From Larix sibirica (taxonomy: Eukaryota > Streptophyta > Pinopsida > Pinales > Pinaceae), in assembly GCA_004151065.3 (NCBI GenBank), contig NWUY0300010040.1, forward strand, positions 15,545-30,440: a stretch of 14,896 nt of DNA, written 5' to 3'. The position numbers and the translations under genes were made by a program. Positions 1 through 8,710 of the stretch are shown here, one piece after another; within the stretch, counting starts at the first letter, position 1, and each line of letters opens with the position of its first letter. Below the pieces are notes generated by a model, which did no database searches, was not told where the DNA came from, and worked only from the letters and a program-made list of their open reading frames with translations.

Positions 1-400
1 AATCTAAATCTAAATTATAAAACACAATTAAAAAACAAAATCTAAATTAAATTTTTAAAGAAACTAAATAATAAATCTATATTACAAAACACAACTAGTG
101 AAAATAATTAGTTTTACATTTTTTTAAAATACTCTAACTAATTTACAAAAACTAAATTTTAAATAAAAATTTAACTAATTTTTAAAGGGTTTAAGAGTTT
201 TCCAAGCCTACCTCGCCGTCTGGAGGCCATGGCAGCAAGAGGGGCTTGTTGGTGGTGGCTGTTGGTGATGAATTGACCCTCGGTCGAGCTCACAGACCCT
301 CAGTTGAGTTGTTTCTCATTGCTCGTTTGAGACTTTGAACAATAGCCATGGTGATAATAAATTGTTGGTAGTTGTTTTCTGGTTTTATAACACTTTTTAG
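1..400. other. AT-rich intergenic DNA, no gene seen
   Basis: The first 190 bases are almost pure A/T, with a degenerate repeated phrase (TCTAAATTATAAAACACAAT near 9, and a similar TCTATATTACAAAACACAAC near 76, period 67). From about 200 to 360 the sequence is more GC-rich and contains ACCCTCGGTCGAGC and GACCCTCAGTTGAG, which look like diverged relatives of the TCGATCGAG cluster that follows. No reading frame with protein-like content was seen. Confidence 0.5.
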
Positions 401-655
401 GAGCTTGATTGAGATAATAGCTTGATTGAGCTATTATCTTGATCGAGCTCTATTGCTCGATTGAGGGTTTTATCAAACCATCAATCGAGCAATAGAGCTC
501 GATTGAGGGTTTTATCAAACCATCGATCGAGCAATAGAGCTCAATCGAAGATTAATGAAAGGCTTGATCGAGAGTTTTTAATTAGCTCGATCGAGTGCTT
601 TATTAATCCCAAAGCTCGACCAAGGGCCTAACAAAAGCTCGATAGAGCTCATTTT
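401..655. repeat. Palindromic TCGATCGAG repeat cluster with 42-bp units
   Basis: The cluster holds 42-bp units at 439-480 and 481-522, with a partial third from 523 to about 548. Each unit carries a 14-bp core. In the first the core reads GAGCTCTATTGCTC, and in the next two it reads GAGCAATAGAGCTC, its exact reverse complement, so one unit is inverted at the core. Units 1 and 2 form a hairpin: perfect 23-bp arms 442-464 and 481-503, then one mismatch, then a 5-bp inner stem GGTTT/AAACC with a four-base loop. A second hairpin with 11-bp arms sits at 412-422 and 429-439. Further GCTCGATCGAG and GCTTGATCGAG copies run on to 655. Origin is unknown; a decayed fold-back element or a short satellite are both possible. 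Confidence 0.75.
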
Positions 656-1018
656 TTCCGTCCTTCGCGCCCTACGCTTACCAAAAAATGTTACCCATCT
701 TCATGAGAACACCCTTTGATCATAATATGTCTTTAATTTTTTTCATCACCCTATGTCACAAAATTTCCCCATAACAATATTATATGTAATTGATAAATAC
801 TTACATTTTCTTTGATGATAACCATATTTACATTAAAACTAATTTTTTTTATCATTTTTCAATGATTTTATAACTAACAAAATTCCTTCATAAGTGACAT
901 GCCCACTCTTGATTTTATCCCTTCGATCTATTCCTTCCATGAAAAGACATGTTCCAAATCGACATCAACCCTTTTTATATGACATATTTTTACTTAACAT
1001 TATCTTCTTATTAAAAAT
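656..1018. other. AT-rich intergenic DNA, nothing recognised
   Basis: Low-complexity A/T sequence with stops in all frames. No RNA gene, conserved domain or structured repeat was recognised here. Confidence 0.5.
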
Positions 1019-1184
1019 AAACTCTAATTATCTATCTCAGTTGTGTATCTTTCTATTGTAATGGTAGAATTGTTATATTTCAAACCTTCAACGTTATAAA
1101 AAAACTCTAATTTTCTATCTCACTCGTGTATCTTTCTATTGTCGTGCTAGAATTGTTATATTTCAAACCTTCAACCTTGAACCT
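1019..1184. repeat. 83-bp tandem duplication
   Basis: Two copies start AAACTCTAAT at 1019 and at 1102. Both continue through a shared TGTATCTTTCTATTGT and then AGAATTGTTATATTTCAAAC at a constant offset of 83. A few substitutions separate them (for example TTGTAATGGTAG against TTGTCGTGCTAG), so the duplication is not brand new. The second copy loses similarity around 1178. No coding content. Confidence 0.85.
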
Positions 1185-1541
1185 TCTTGTGTTTTGTTGC
1201 TTTCCGTCTTTAATAAAGACGTTAGGTTATATCAATTATATAAACCCTATAATATGAAGCCATAAAATATTTAGAATTATATAAACCCTATTATATACAG
1301 CTTGTATTTAATGATATAAAATATTTAGATTTAAAAGATTAGAACCTAGTATTATGTACAATTTTATTATATCTTTTAAATATTTTTATTTAATAATAAT
1401 AATTTATTTTTAAGGTTATGATTAAGTTATATATTAATTTAATTTATGAGATGCCTTTATTTATGGGATAAATGATCTTTTTCTATGCAATTATGTAACT
1501 TTCAAAATCTACAAAATTTAGAAGTATACATATTCTACCTC
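1185..1541. other. AT-rich intergenic DNA, nothing recognised
   Basis: Mostly A/T with short repeated phrases such as TATATAAACCCTAT (near 1238 and 1273). No open frame or element boundary was recognised. Confidence 0.45.
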
Positions 1542-1860
1542 TTTTCAGATTTGAACTTATGACCTCCTAAAAAGTAACACATAATTTTAACTGTTAAGTT
1601 TACATATTCTAACTATGTACTAAAATATGATAATGTATAAATCTCATATATTGTTTAGATTTGAACTTATAACCTCCTAACAAATAACACACATTTTTAA
1701 CTATTAAGTTTACATATTCTAACTATGTACTAAAATATAATCATGTATATATTTCATATATCAAACTTATAAACTACTAAAAAGTAACACATATTTTTAG
1801 CTATTAAATTTACATATTCTATCTACTAAAATATTACCATTATAAATCTCATATATCTTA
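1542..1860. repeat. Degenerate ~110-bp tandem repeat family
   Basis: Units begin AGATTTGAACTTAT at about 1547 and 1657, exactly 110 bases apart, with a third, shorter and more diverged unit from about 1761 (TCAAACTTATAAACTACTAA). Each unit carries an ACCTCCTAA-like block, a run of AACACA, TTAACTATTAAGTTTACAT, and an ACTAAAATAT block. Similar phrases occur in old dispersed repeats of plants, but I cannot name a family. No coding content. Confidence 0.75.
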
Positions 1861-1954
1861 CCAATCTCAAAATATAAAATAGGTAGCATGATACTCTATT
1901 TCAACAAAGTTAATTCTAATTAATAGTTTGAAACATGTCATTTTCGTATGAAAT
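1597..1954. repeat. 358-bp duplication, copy 1
   Basis: This segment is repeated at 2084-2441 at a constant offset of 487. Reading the two side by side, I see one difference, G at 1800 against A at 2287. It ends exactly at the N at 1955, immediately after GTATGAAAT. In copy 2 the same GTATGAAAT continues into unique sequence (AGGAAAGAAACAC). Confidence 0.9.
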
Positions 1955-1955
1955 N
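1955..1955. other. Single N, probable assembly gap join
   Basis: One undetermined base sits exactly at the junction between copy 1 of the duplication and a restart of the same sequence. That is what a minimal gap placeholder between overlapping contigs would look like. Confidence 0.7.
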
Positions 1956-2083
1956 AGTTTACATATTCTAACTATGTACTAAAATATGATAATGTATAAA
2001 TCTCATATATTGTTTAGATTTGAACTTATAACCTCCTAACAAATAACACACATTTTTAACTATTAAGTTTACATATTCTAACT
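1956..2083. repeat. 128-bp partial copy of the duplicated segment
   Basis: It matches the first 128 bases of the duplicated unit (1597-1724). It stops at ACTAACT-like sequence and restarts AGTTTACATATTC at 2084, so the unit is present as full, partial, full in direct orientation. Confidence 0.85.
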
Positions 2084-2441
2084 AGTTTACATATTCTAAC
2101 TATGTACTAAAATATGATAATGTATAAATCTCATATATTGTTTAGATTTGAACTTATAACCTCCTAACAAATAACACACATTTTTAACTATTAAGTTTAC
2201 ATATTCTAACTATGTACTAAAATATAATCATGTATATATTTCATATATCAAACTTATAAACTACTAAAAAGTAACACATATTTTTAACTATTAAATTTAC
2301 ATATTCTATCTACTAAAATATTACCATTATAAATCTCATATATCTTACCAATCTCAAAATATAAAATAGGTAGCATGATACTCTATTTCAACAAAGTTAA
2401 TTCTAATTAATAGTTTGAAACATGTCATTTTCGTATGAAAT
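2084..2441. repeat. 358-bp duplication, copy 2
   Basis: Direct copy of 1597-1954 with one visible substitution (A at 2287). It flows into unique sequence at 2442, so this copy is probably in its true context and the arrangement before it is the doubtful part. Confidence 0.9.
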
Positions 2442-3438
2442 AGGAAAGAAACACAAGGGATTTTTTTAATGCCTTGAATCCATCGAAGTCACGTAATAAG
2501 AAAATAGTTAACATCGATGAGAAATGACAAGTCACTAGTTTTAATATGATTGTAATTGAAAAAGGTAAGAGTTATCACCGTTTTGTGGGGAAATTTTATA
2601 GCATGAGAAAATAATAAAAAAGAGATGACAAGAGATTGCAAAAGCATGGAATAATATTTTAGATATTTTATTTCGATGATTTTTTTTTGGGACATTTTGT
2701 AATTGGAGTAATAAGGGTGAGGATGAGTCTCATAGAAATGTTATTTGAAATATTTGTAAAGTTTTAAAGGGTTATAAGAGCGATTTTTGGAAAATTATTT
2801 TTTTCGAGTGATAAGTGGAAATTGTATGTTTGTATCATTGTGTTTAATAAAATTGCATTTTTTGTCTCTAAATTTTAAGACCTGCCCAAAATTGAATAAG
2901 GAGGTATAGGATCTTTTGTGTGTGTGGTCTTGAGACCATTGATACTATTGATACATGGTGATTTTTAACTTGGATTTTACTCATGAAGTATTTTTGAAGA
3001 CAATTAATTCAAAAAACATAAGCACATGGTGAAAATATTGGCACAAGCATGAGGATAAAACACTTTGGAGTAAAGTGTCTTTTTGTATTTTTTGGTGACA
3101 TTGTAAGGCAATCTTTTTCAAAAGAAACCATTTACAAAACTTTATTTTATTGTGGTGAAATAAGGTGTTAATCACTATTTTTTGAAGATATAAGGTTTAT
3201 ATTGTTGCATTTTTGGAAGTTATAAGACATTGTGGCCATTGCAAATGTTGTAATTGGAGTATTTTTGTATCTTTTGGTGCAATTGTATGGTCTTTTTCTG
3301 ATGACAACATTGACTTGGTTGTAAAACCCACCTGGAATTTAATAAGGGGGTTTCAAAAGAGGTCCTACAAGTTTGCAAAAGTTTTATTACATATCCGACT
3401 CACTTCATAATGCCAGGATTGAATAAATATTTCATCTG
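2442..3438. other. Intergenic DNA, no gene recognised
   Basis: There are short open frames on both strands, none with a recognisable domain or sustained coding character. A small inverted repeat ACACTTT/AAAGTGT lies at 3060-3066 and 3072-3078. The last part (about 3200-3438) may already belong to the decayed element that follows, since its frame becomes more protein-like, but I cannot set a boundary. Confidence 0.4.
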
Positions 3439-4401
3439 TTGCACACATTAATAAACTCCACTTCTTCCTTTGCAGTTTCAATCAACAAATGCAATCTCAC
3501 TATAGTGCTTACTTGCTTACATGAATTGAATCTCCTCCGAACACAACACTCTAATTTCATATATCTTCAGCATAATCCATTGTTTGGATTACATATTAAC
3601 GAACAAAATGACATCAAGGATGAAAATTAATTCAATGATGACACTCAACTCACATATGATGAGACTCATAAACATGAAGATGAGTTGGATGAAGTACCTA
3701 TGAAAGATAAACCTGAGGATAAATTTGATGATGATGACACTAAGTCAAATGAATAAATTTAGAAAAATAATGATTAGTTGGATGACATCACTAAAAGGAC
3801 AGGTGAAGATGCAAATAAATTTGAGGATGCAAATAAAATTGTCAGGCCTTGGGAAGAATTGTAGCTAAAAAGGAATCGATATGGTTTAGGATATGAAAAG
3901 GATGCTGACAACCTTTTTCATATCCCTAATTATTGAAAACCTGTTTGCTTTGTGAGCGATGGTTTTTTGGAGGACGTTGAACAGGTACATGATGCTACTA
4001 CAATTAGAGATGATCGATATGTTGATGAAGTTGCTGCGAATGTTGGTGTTGCTACAGGTAATGCATATTTTTTTGATCATGATGACCGATTGGACGAAGA
4101 CCTCATATAGTGTCAACACTGTCACTGGTTTGGCCATGATGATTCAAAGTGTTTTGATCTTCACTCATACAATTTTTGTGGGAATACCAATCTTGTCTCA
4201 GATAGGTGCCAAAAGAGTAAGAAAATTCAATAGAAACATATTCATTTTAAATGGTTAGGGACTCAGCGTTGGAGTTTGGAAGCCAAGATATTAGGTAGAT
4301 CTTATTGACGGGTTCATTCACAAGTTCAATCACGCTTACGAGGATCCATTTCAGCAGTGGATTATACACATTGGTTTTGATTTGTTGATTTAAGGGCATG
4401 A
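3439..4401 (+). pseudogene. Decayed retroelement ORF with CCHC zinc knuckle
   Basis: One frame stays protein-like for about 960 bases despite many stops (near 3628, 3754, 3760, 3775, 3862, 3934, 4108, 4231, 4306, 4378 and 4399). It starts with a leucine-rich piece, then a strongly acidic stretch (about 3600-3830) rich in Asp, Glu and Lys. A block reading KRNRYGLGYEKD and FHIPNY follows (about 3868-3933). At 4111-4152 there is a perfect CX2CX4HX4C zinc knuckle (CQHCHWFGHDDSKC). The knuckle is typical of retroelement nucleocapsid-type proteins that bind RNA or single-stranded DNA. The GLGY block resembles the glycine-rich motif near the end of some Ty3/gypsy polyprotein segments; that is from memory and tentative. 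No protease, integrase or reverse transcriptase was seen, so this may be a non-autonomous element or a remnant. At least five stops are TAG. Its 3' end overlaps the tandem repeat that begins at 4371. Confidence 0.55.
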
Positions 4402-4799
4402 CCGGGGCTCATGTGATGTGTCTTCTAAGTTGAAGATTGAGTATTTTGACTCCACTAAAAGACAATGTGATTAACCCTTTTAACTTTCAAGGGGGTACAT
4501 GAGATAATTTAGACTTCTCTCCTTTCAGTTGACAGGGAGAATATTGATGAAGTTGTTGAATCCAAGTTTTGAAGTCCACTTTTGATGATGTTTTGAGGAT
4601 TGATTACATGTTATTATCATTGAGGATGGATTATGGCTTTAGGATGATGGATTCGAGATTGATGTTTGATGATTAAGGTTGGTCAATTTGACCTTCATGG
4701 AATTTTTCCGAAACATTTCGGCATTTGGCAGTTTTGACGGATATTGGATGGATGACTTGCCACATTTTGGCCTTTGATGGATTTCAGTCACCTTGTGAC
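4371..4799. repeat. ~430-bp tandem repeat, copy 1
   Basis: It begins TTGGTTTTGATTTGTTGATT, covering the last codons of the decayed ORF. It continues through GATGTTTTGAGGATT and ends at ATTTCAGTCACCTTGTGAC. The next copy follows after three bases, with an offset that drifts from 432 to 425 because of small indels. The repeat lies between the ORF and the LTR, in the position of an element 3' untranslated region. Confidence 0.9.
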
Positions 4800-4802
4800 A
4801 TT

Positions 4803-5224
4803 TTGGTTTTGATTTGTTGATTTGAGGGCATGGCCAAGTACCATGTGACGTGTCTTCTAAGTTGAATATCGAGTATTTTCACTCTACTCAAAGACAATGT
4901 GATTACCCCTTTTCACTTTCAAGGGTTAGATCATTTGGAATTCTCTCATTTCAGTTGACAGGGGGAATATCGATTAGGTTGTTGAATTCAAGTTTCGAAG
5001 TCCACTTTTGATGATGTTTTGAGGATTTATTACATGCTATTATCATTGCGGATGGATATGGCTTCAGGATGATGGATTCAGGATTGATGTTTGATGATTC
5101 AGGATGGTCAGTTTGACCTTCATGGAATTTTTCTGAGACATTTCAACACTTGGTAGTTTTGATGGATATTGGATGGATGACTTGCCACATTTTGGCCTTT
5201 GATGGATTTCAGTCACCTTGTGAC
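4803..5224. repeat. ~430-bp tandem repeat, copy 2
   Basis: Direct copy of 4371-4799 with scattered substitutions and short indels but clear similarity throughout. The last 60 bases (GGATGGATGACTTGCCACAT onward) are identical to copy 1. The substitutions suggest that the duplication is old, or predates this insertion. Confidence 0.9.
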
Positions 5225-5796
5225 TTTGATGATAATTTGGCTCCTTTATTTTGCGATAGTACCAGTGATTCACCTAGTTTACTACCCATAGTATTTTTTA
5301 TGGACATAGGATTTTATGGATACATGTTTTGGATGCCACTCAGCACTTTTTTTTGTCAGCTGTTTTTTTGGCAGTTTTTTTTATGTGTCATTTTTTGAGA
5401 GCATTTTTGTGAACTTATTTGTTGACTTATAGGGATGATCTTTGGATCTTGCAGAGAACAAATTATTCTTCTGCATATTTGCTTGGTGTATTTGGATTTG
5501 TTAGACATTTTTAGGTTATGAGATGTGTTGGACTTTGAAGCCAACTCAGTTCTCATAAGGGGTTTTCTATCATCAGGTTTTGGGTTCACTTGAGTGAACA
5601 CTTATAGATTCTCTAGATCATTGGTTACATAATGAGTTTTTCTAGACTTGGTTTTGGCATCTACTTTTGGCAATTTTTCAGGCGAATCTTCACCAACACT
5701 CGTGAAATTTCAAACCATGAGTTACATGTTGAATACTTATAAGCTTTTGCACTAGTTCTTATTGCTTAGATGATACATTTGTACGAACTTAAGATT
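5225..5796 (+). other. T-rich 3' interior of LTR element, no ORF
   Basis: T-rich sequence with several T runs (near 5347, 5363 and 5377) lying between the tandem repeats and the polypurine tract. No sustained coding frame is visible. By position it is the non-coding 3' interior of the plus-strand element. Confidence 0.45.
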
Positions 5797-5807
5797 AAGG
5801 AGAGGTT
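5797..5807 (+). other. Polypurine tract of LTR element
   Basis: AAGGAGAGG followed by TT sits directly before the TG that opens the LTR at 5808. Purine tracts at this position prime plus-strand DNA synthesis in LTR retrotransposons. It shows that the following LTR is a 3' LTR in plus orientation. Confidence 0.65.
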
Positions 5808-6017
5808 TGTTAGAAATATTGTACTAATCTTAAAGTCCTAAACCATTTTATGTTTACTTTAAGATATAGTTGTTATCCTTGGTAAACATACACTTAGTTA
5901 TGTGTATCATTATTGGGTGGTTATCATTTATGTACTATAGATATGTACATTTTGTTAATACAATAAGATTCGCTCATGTACCTTACTTCTTAATGTTCTT
6001 CATAATATTTTCTTTCT
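5808..6017 (+). mobile_element. 3' LTR (copy A), plus strand, probably end-truncated
   Basis: It opens TGTTAGAAATATTGTACTAA and contains a TATA-like TATAGATA (5936-5943). It is clearly related to the reverse complement of 7508-7765. The match runs through TATAGTTGTTATCCTTGGTA and TGTACATTTTGTTAATACAA to about 6017, then is lost, so the last part of this LTR is missing or rearranged. Relative to copy B it lacks one 19-bp unit and about 16 bases near 5981. The short length and TG start suit a copia-type element, but no coding domain confirms the superfamily. No plus-strand 5' LTR was found upstream in the window. Confidence 0.7.
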
Positions 6018-7497
6018 AAAAAAATCCTCCTCCTTATAAAATCTTTTATAATTTTGGCAATTAAAAAGATCTCCTTATAACACCATTTGTTGTGAATGGC
6101 ATAAAGCTTAATTAGTTCCCTTATGACTCCCACTTTGTTGTATAAATCTTAAAAAAATAAATAAATCAAAACACTTTTATAAGTGCTTTAGGTTTTTGAT
6201 TTTATGTATGTTAAAATTCCTTAGACCACCATTCCATATGCATGGTTTAATGTGCCATTAAAAAATGAAACCATATAATGAAATGATCGATTCATTGATG
6301 TGTTTTGAACTCACAATATTGGAGTGAAATCTGGCTGCGTTGATGCTCGCTGTTGTGTTGAGAAAGACTGTTATATTTACACAAATCATGCATCAAAATT
6401 CAGGTTCAATTCAACTTCAGCTGTTCAGAAAATCCTTGAGCCATCAACATCTCTCCCTTCACTATTTCATTTTACTTTCTATGTGGCCCTTTGCATCTTA
6501 ACAATGTGGCAGGAAAACCAAAAACGTAGAGCTCAATGCGTGTTAGGATGTACCAGTCAAACTCCTTACAAATTGTGAAGCAAAGTTACGTAGATAGAAC
6601 ATGGCTCTTTTGTTTAGGAGAAAACAAAATATATTAGTACCACAATATATTGATAATGCGTACTATAACTGGCATCATGGCATAAAACATGGAGCAATGT
6701 TCAATGATAGTTGGATAACTACAGATCGAAGAAACCTGCTAAAAACTCTATGCAGCTATATACCTCAACCTTTTCTTGCTTCTTGGCGATGGCTTGACCC
6801 TTCTCCATGTGGGTCACTCATCCACTCAAGTTTTCATTGTTCGACACACACATTAACAAACACCACCCACAAAAAGTGGCACACACAATGACAATCTACT
6901 CTACCTATCCTATTCGGCCCGATGCTTAAGACTTTCTCATGATTGTAAATACAACAAATCATGCCTACATGATTTGAAGCACATATTTGACTGTTGGTGT
7001 TCCGAGACACCATCAAAAACTTGAATTCATGAATCAACGGATGTTATCAAAACTTTATGAAAACGTCTTGGTGCACATTGAAAACCATTGATCTTCTTGC
7101 TATGAAATTTCTTCTCCAATAAGAAAATATAAGGTTCTTTCAATGAAACTTATCTGACATGTTTATTCTCTCTTTTCATCTTGCTATCACATTCAGAATA
7201 AAATAAGTTAATAAAGATGTCGTCCATAGCATACCTTTTCCTTTAAGCAAACTTGCTTCGATTCAACTCACAAGATCTATATGGCAGTGTTGGACACTTA
7301 AACAATCTTGCATCTTGATTCAATTACTTGGGCAACATTTCTTTTGCATGCTCTATGCCATTATATCAATTTTACTAAGATGTGAGGATGTGTTCCACCA
7401 AGACGTGCAAATCCATTCTAGTCATAAACGCTCATCCAAGTCCATTGTGATCATAAGCTTTTTGTGACTCACTAGGCCCATTAGGTCATAAATGCAA
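6018..7497. other. Unresolved sequence between inverted LTRs
   Basis: About 1.5 kb between the two inverted LTRs. Seen from the minus strand, the part next to the PBS (about 7497 down to 6900) should be the 5' interior of element B, but no gag-like frame survives. The plus-strand frame 6601-6891 and the minus-strand frame 6834-7037 have no recognisable domain. Where element B ends and where the flank of element A begins cannot be placed. Confidence 0.4.
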
Positions 7498-7505
7498 TGA
7501 TACCA
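7498..7505 (-). other. Primer-binding site for initiator tRNA-Met
   Basis: On the minus strand TGGTATCA lies two bases after the CA that closes LTR copy B. This is the first eight bases of the usual plant retroelement primer-binding site, complementary to the 3' end of initiator tRNA-Met. The match stops after eight bases (the next are TTGC, not GAGC). It fixes copy B as a 5' LTR in minus orientation. Confidence 0.65.
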
Positions 7506-7507
7506 CA

Positions 7508-7765
7508 TGATAAAAACTAGGAGTAAGAAAATATAATAAAAAACATCAAGAAGTTAAAACATGGCAGAAAAAGTACATGAGCGAATATTTTTGTATTAAC
7601 AAAATGTACATATTTATAGTACATAAATAATGATCACCCAATAAAAATACACATGACTAATAACAATACACATAACTAAATGTATGTTTACCAAGGATAA
7701 CAACTATATCCTAAAGTAAACATAATGTGGCTTAGGATTTTAAGATTAGTACAATACTTCTAATA
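7508..7765 (-). mobile_element. 5' LTR (copy B), minus strand
   Basis: Read on the minus strand it begins TATTAGAAGTATTGTACTAA, where the expected TG has become TA, and ends TTTTTATCA, 258 bases in all. It contains TATAAATA (7611-7618) in the same place as copy A. It carries two imperfect 19-bp tandem units (7640-7658 and 7659-7677) where copy A has one. A primer-binding site follows directly. No matching minus-strand 3' LTR was found at lower coordinates, so element B is incomplete. Confidence 0.7.
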
Positions 7766-7810
7766 GATGAACCAACTATTAGATTATCACTAACTGATGT
7801 GCTTTTCTAG

Positions 7811-7946
7811 ACTCTTATTTACACTTTCAAGGGGACATAATCCATGATGCCATCAATGTATTCACTTTATACATCTATACTCTTATTGACACCTCAATGG
7901 TACATCATGCATGATGTAATCAATGTAGTCACTTTATACATATTTT
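7811..7946. repeat. 68-bp imperfect tandem duplication
   Basis: Copies begin ACTCTTATTTACAC at 7811 and ACTCTTATTGACAC at 7879, and both end with ATCAATGTA, TCACTTTATACAT. Several substitutions separate them. The pair sits between LTR copy B and the LINE tail. Confidence 0.8.
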
Positions 7947-7974
7947 GAAATGTAATTATAGACTCAATGATATG

Positions 7975-7983
7975 TTTTTTTTT
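7975..7983 (-). other. Probable LINE 3' A-tail
   Basis: A run of nine T on the plus strand reads as an A-tail on the minus strand. It is preceded there by TATAAAGTTTTTTCTACTTG, which looks like a LINE 3' end, about 300 bases after the RNase H region. A target-site duplication cannot be tested because the other end of the element is lost near the N at 9398. Confidence 0.5.
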
Positions 7984-8279
7984 CAAGTAGAAAAAACTTT
8001 ATATTTAAAGATAATATACATAATCTGAGTCTAGATATTTCAAAGAGATCCCAATGATGTTCAAAACCTCAAGTAAACAAAAACATAACTTTTTTACCTA
8101 CATACATCATATTTACTTTCCTATTAAAACTAGAAGAAGGACCTCCTTACAAAGAGATAATCTCAAAATCAGCTTGAAAACACATCTCCAAAATGAATAA
8201 TAGTCATCCATAAACATAAAGAAATAGTATTCCCATCTCCATAAACATAATAGCCAACATAAAGTTTCCCATCTTTGAA
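7984..8279 (-). other. LINE 3' untranslated region
   Basis: Non-coding sequence between the end of the decayed RNase H frame and the A-tail, read on the minus strand. No domain was recognised. The first codons after the stop near 8280 may still be the old C-terminus (the stop looks like a point change). Confidence 0.45.
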
Positions 8280-8710
8280 TTATTCATTGACTAGCATTCC
8301 TTCATTTAAAGTTAGAGCTTGTTTTGATAGTAGATCTTCTTCCTTGTTAAGCTCTTTGTAAATATGCATAAAAGACAACCACTCAAAGGATTTCATTTCG
8401 TCCTCGATGAACTAGAGAAAAGGATGTAATCTTAAAATGTTAATTCCTTATTTTTTCTTTGCTCACCCTATTACCACCTGCAAATCTGCCAACTTGAATA
8501 TTTTTTTTATCTCTGATTGGTGAGCACTTCTGAGTAAAATCCATAGAGCACATAGCTTCACTCTAGTGTTAGATCCCCTTCACGCAGCATATTCTATACG
8601 ATAATAAATACTCGTTTTTTTTTAATGTAGAATAACACTAGCTCCACAAACATATGGGTGCCATTGGCTAGGACCATTGAAGTACCCCCATGGTACCTCA
8701 TAATTCAGGC
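8280..8710 (-). pseudogene. Decayed RNase H domain of a plant LINE
   Basis: Read on the minus strand, one frame gives the order of a plant non-LTR RNase H: EVPWGYFNGPSQ (about 8699-8664), VCGASVILH, EYAA, CALWILLRSA, EIKKIFKLADLQVVIG, then FEWLSFMHIYKELNKEEDLL with SKQAL (about 8384-8315). The family normally has FDGA at the first catalytic Asp, but here the codon at 8676-8678 is Asn. The usual Glu before LWAL is Lys (8556-8558). The Asp in ADLQ and the Asp in EED remain. In-frame stops interrupt it (near 8622, 8463, 8449 and 8413, with another near 8580), and the frame is shifted relative to the zinc-binding domain upstream. The T-run at 8614-8623 lies inside the domain and is not a tail. 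RNase H removes RNA from the RNA-DNA hybrid in reverse transcription; this copy cannot work. Confidence 0.8.

Noticed and set aside
1547-2180. CRISPR-like array from the regular 110-bp repeats
   Set aside because: The units are contiguous tandem copies with no unique spacers, in plant-type nuclear DNA.
3959-4258. 99-residue Met-rich open frame on the plus strand
   Set aside because: It is in a different frame from the zinc-knuckle ORF, and its composition is a by-product of that ORF's codons.
6764-6808. Minus-strand exon-like piece MEKGQAIAKKQEKVE followed by a donor-like GAG/GTATAT
   Set aside because: Only 15 codons, with no readable next exon and no recognised family. It may be chance or a captured fragment.
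6992-7012. Possible LTR start TGTTGGTGTTCCGAGACACC on the plus strand
   Set aside because: It resembles a copia LTR start, but there is no second copy, no closing CA end and no primer-binding site on that strand.
8614-8623. T-run read as an A-tail of the LINE
   Set aside because: RNase H motifs continue in the same frame on both sides, so it lies inside the domain. The run at 7975 fits better as the tail.
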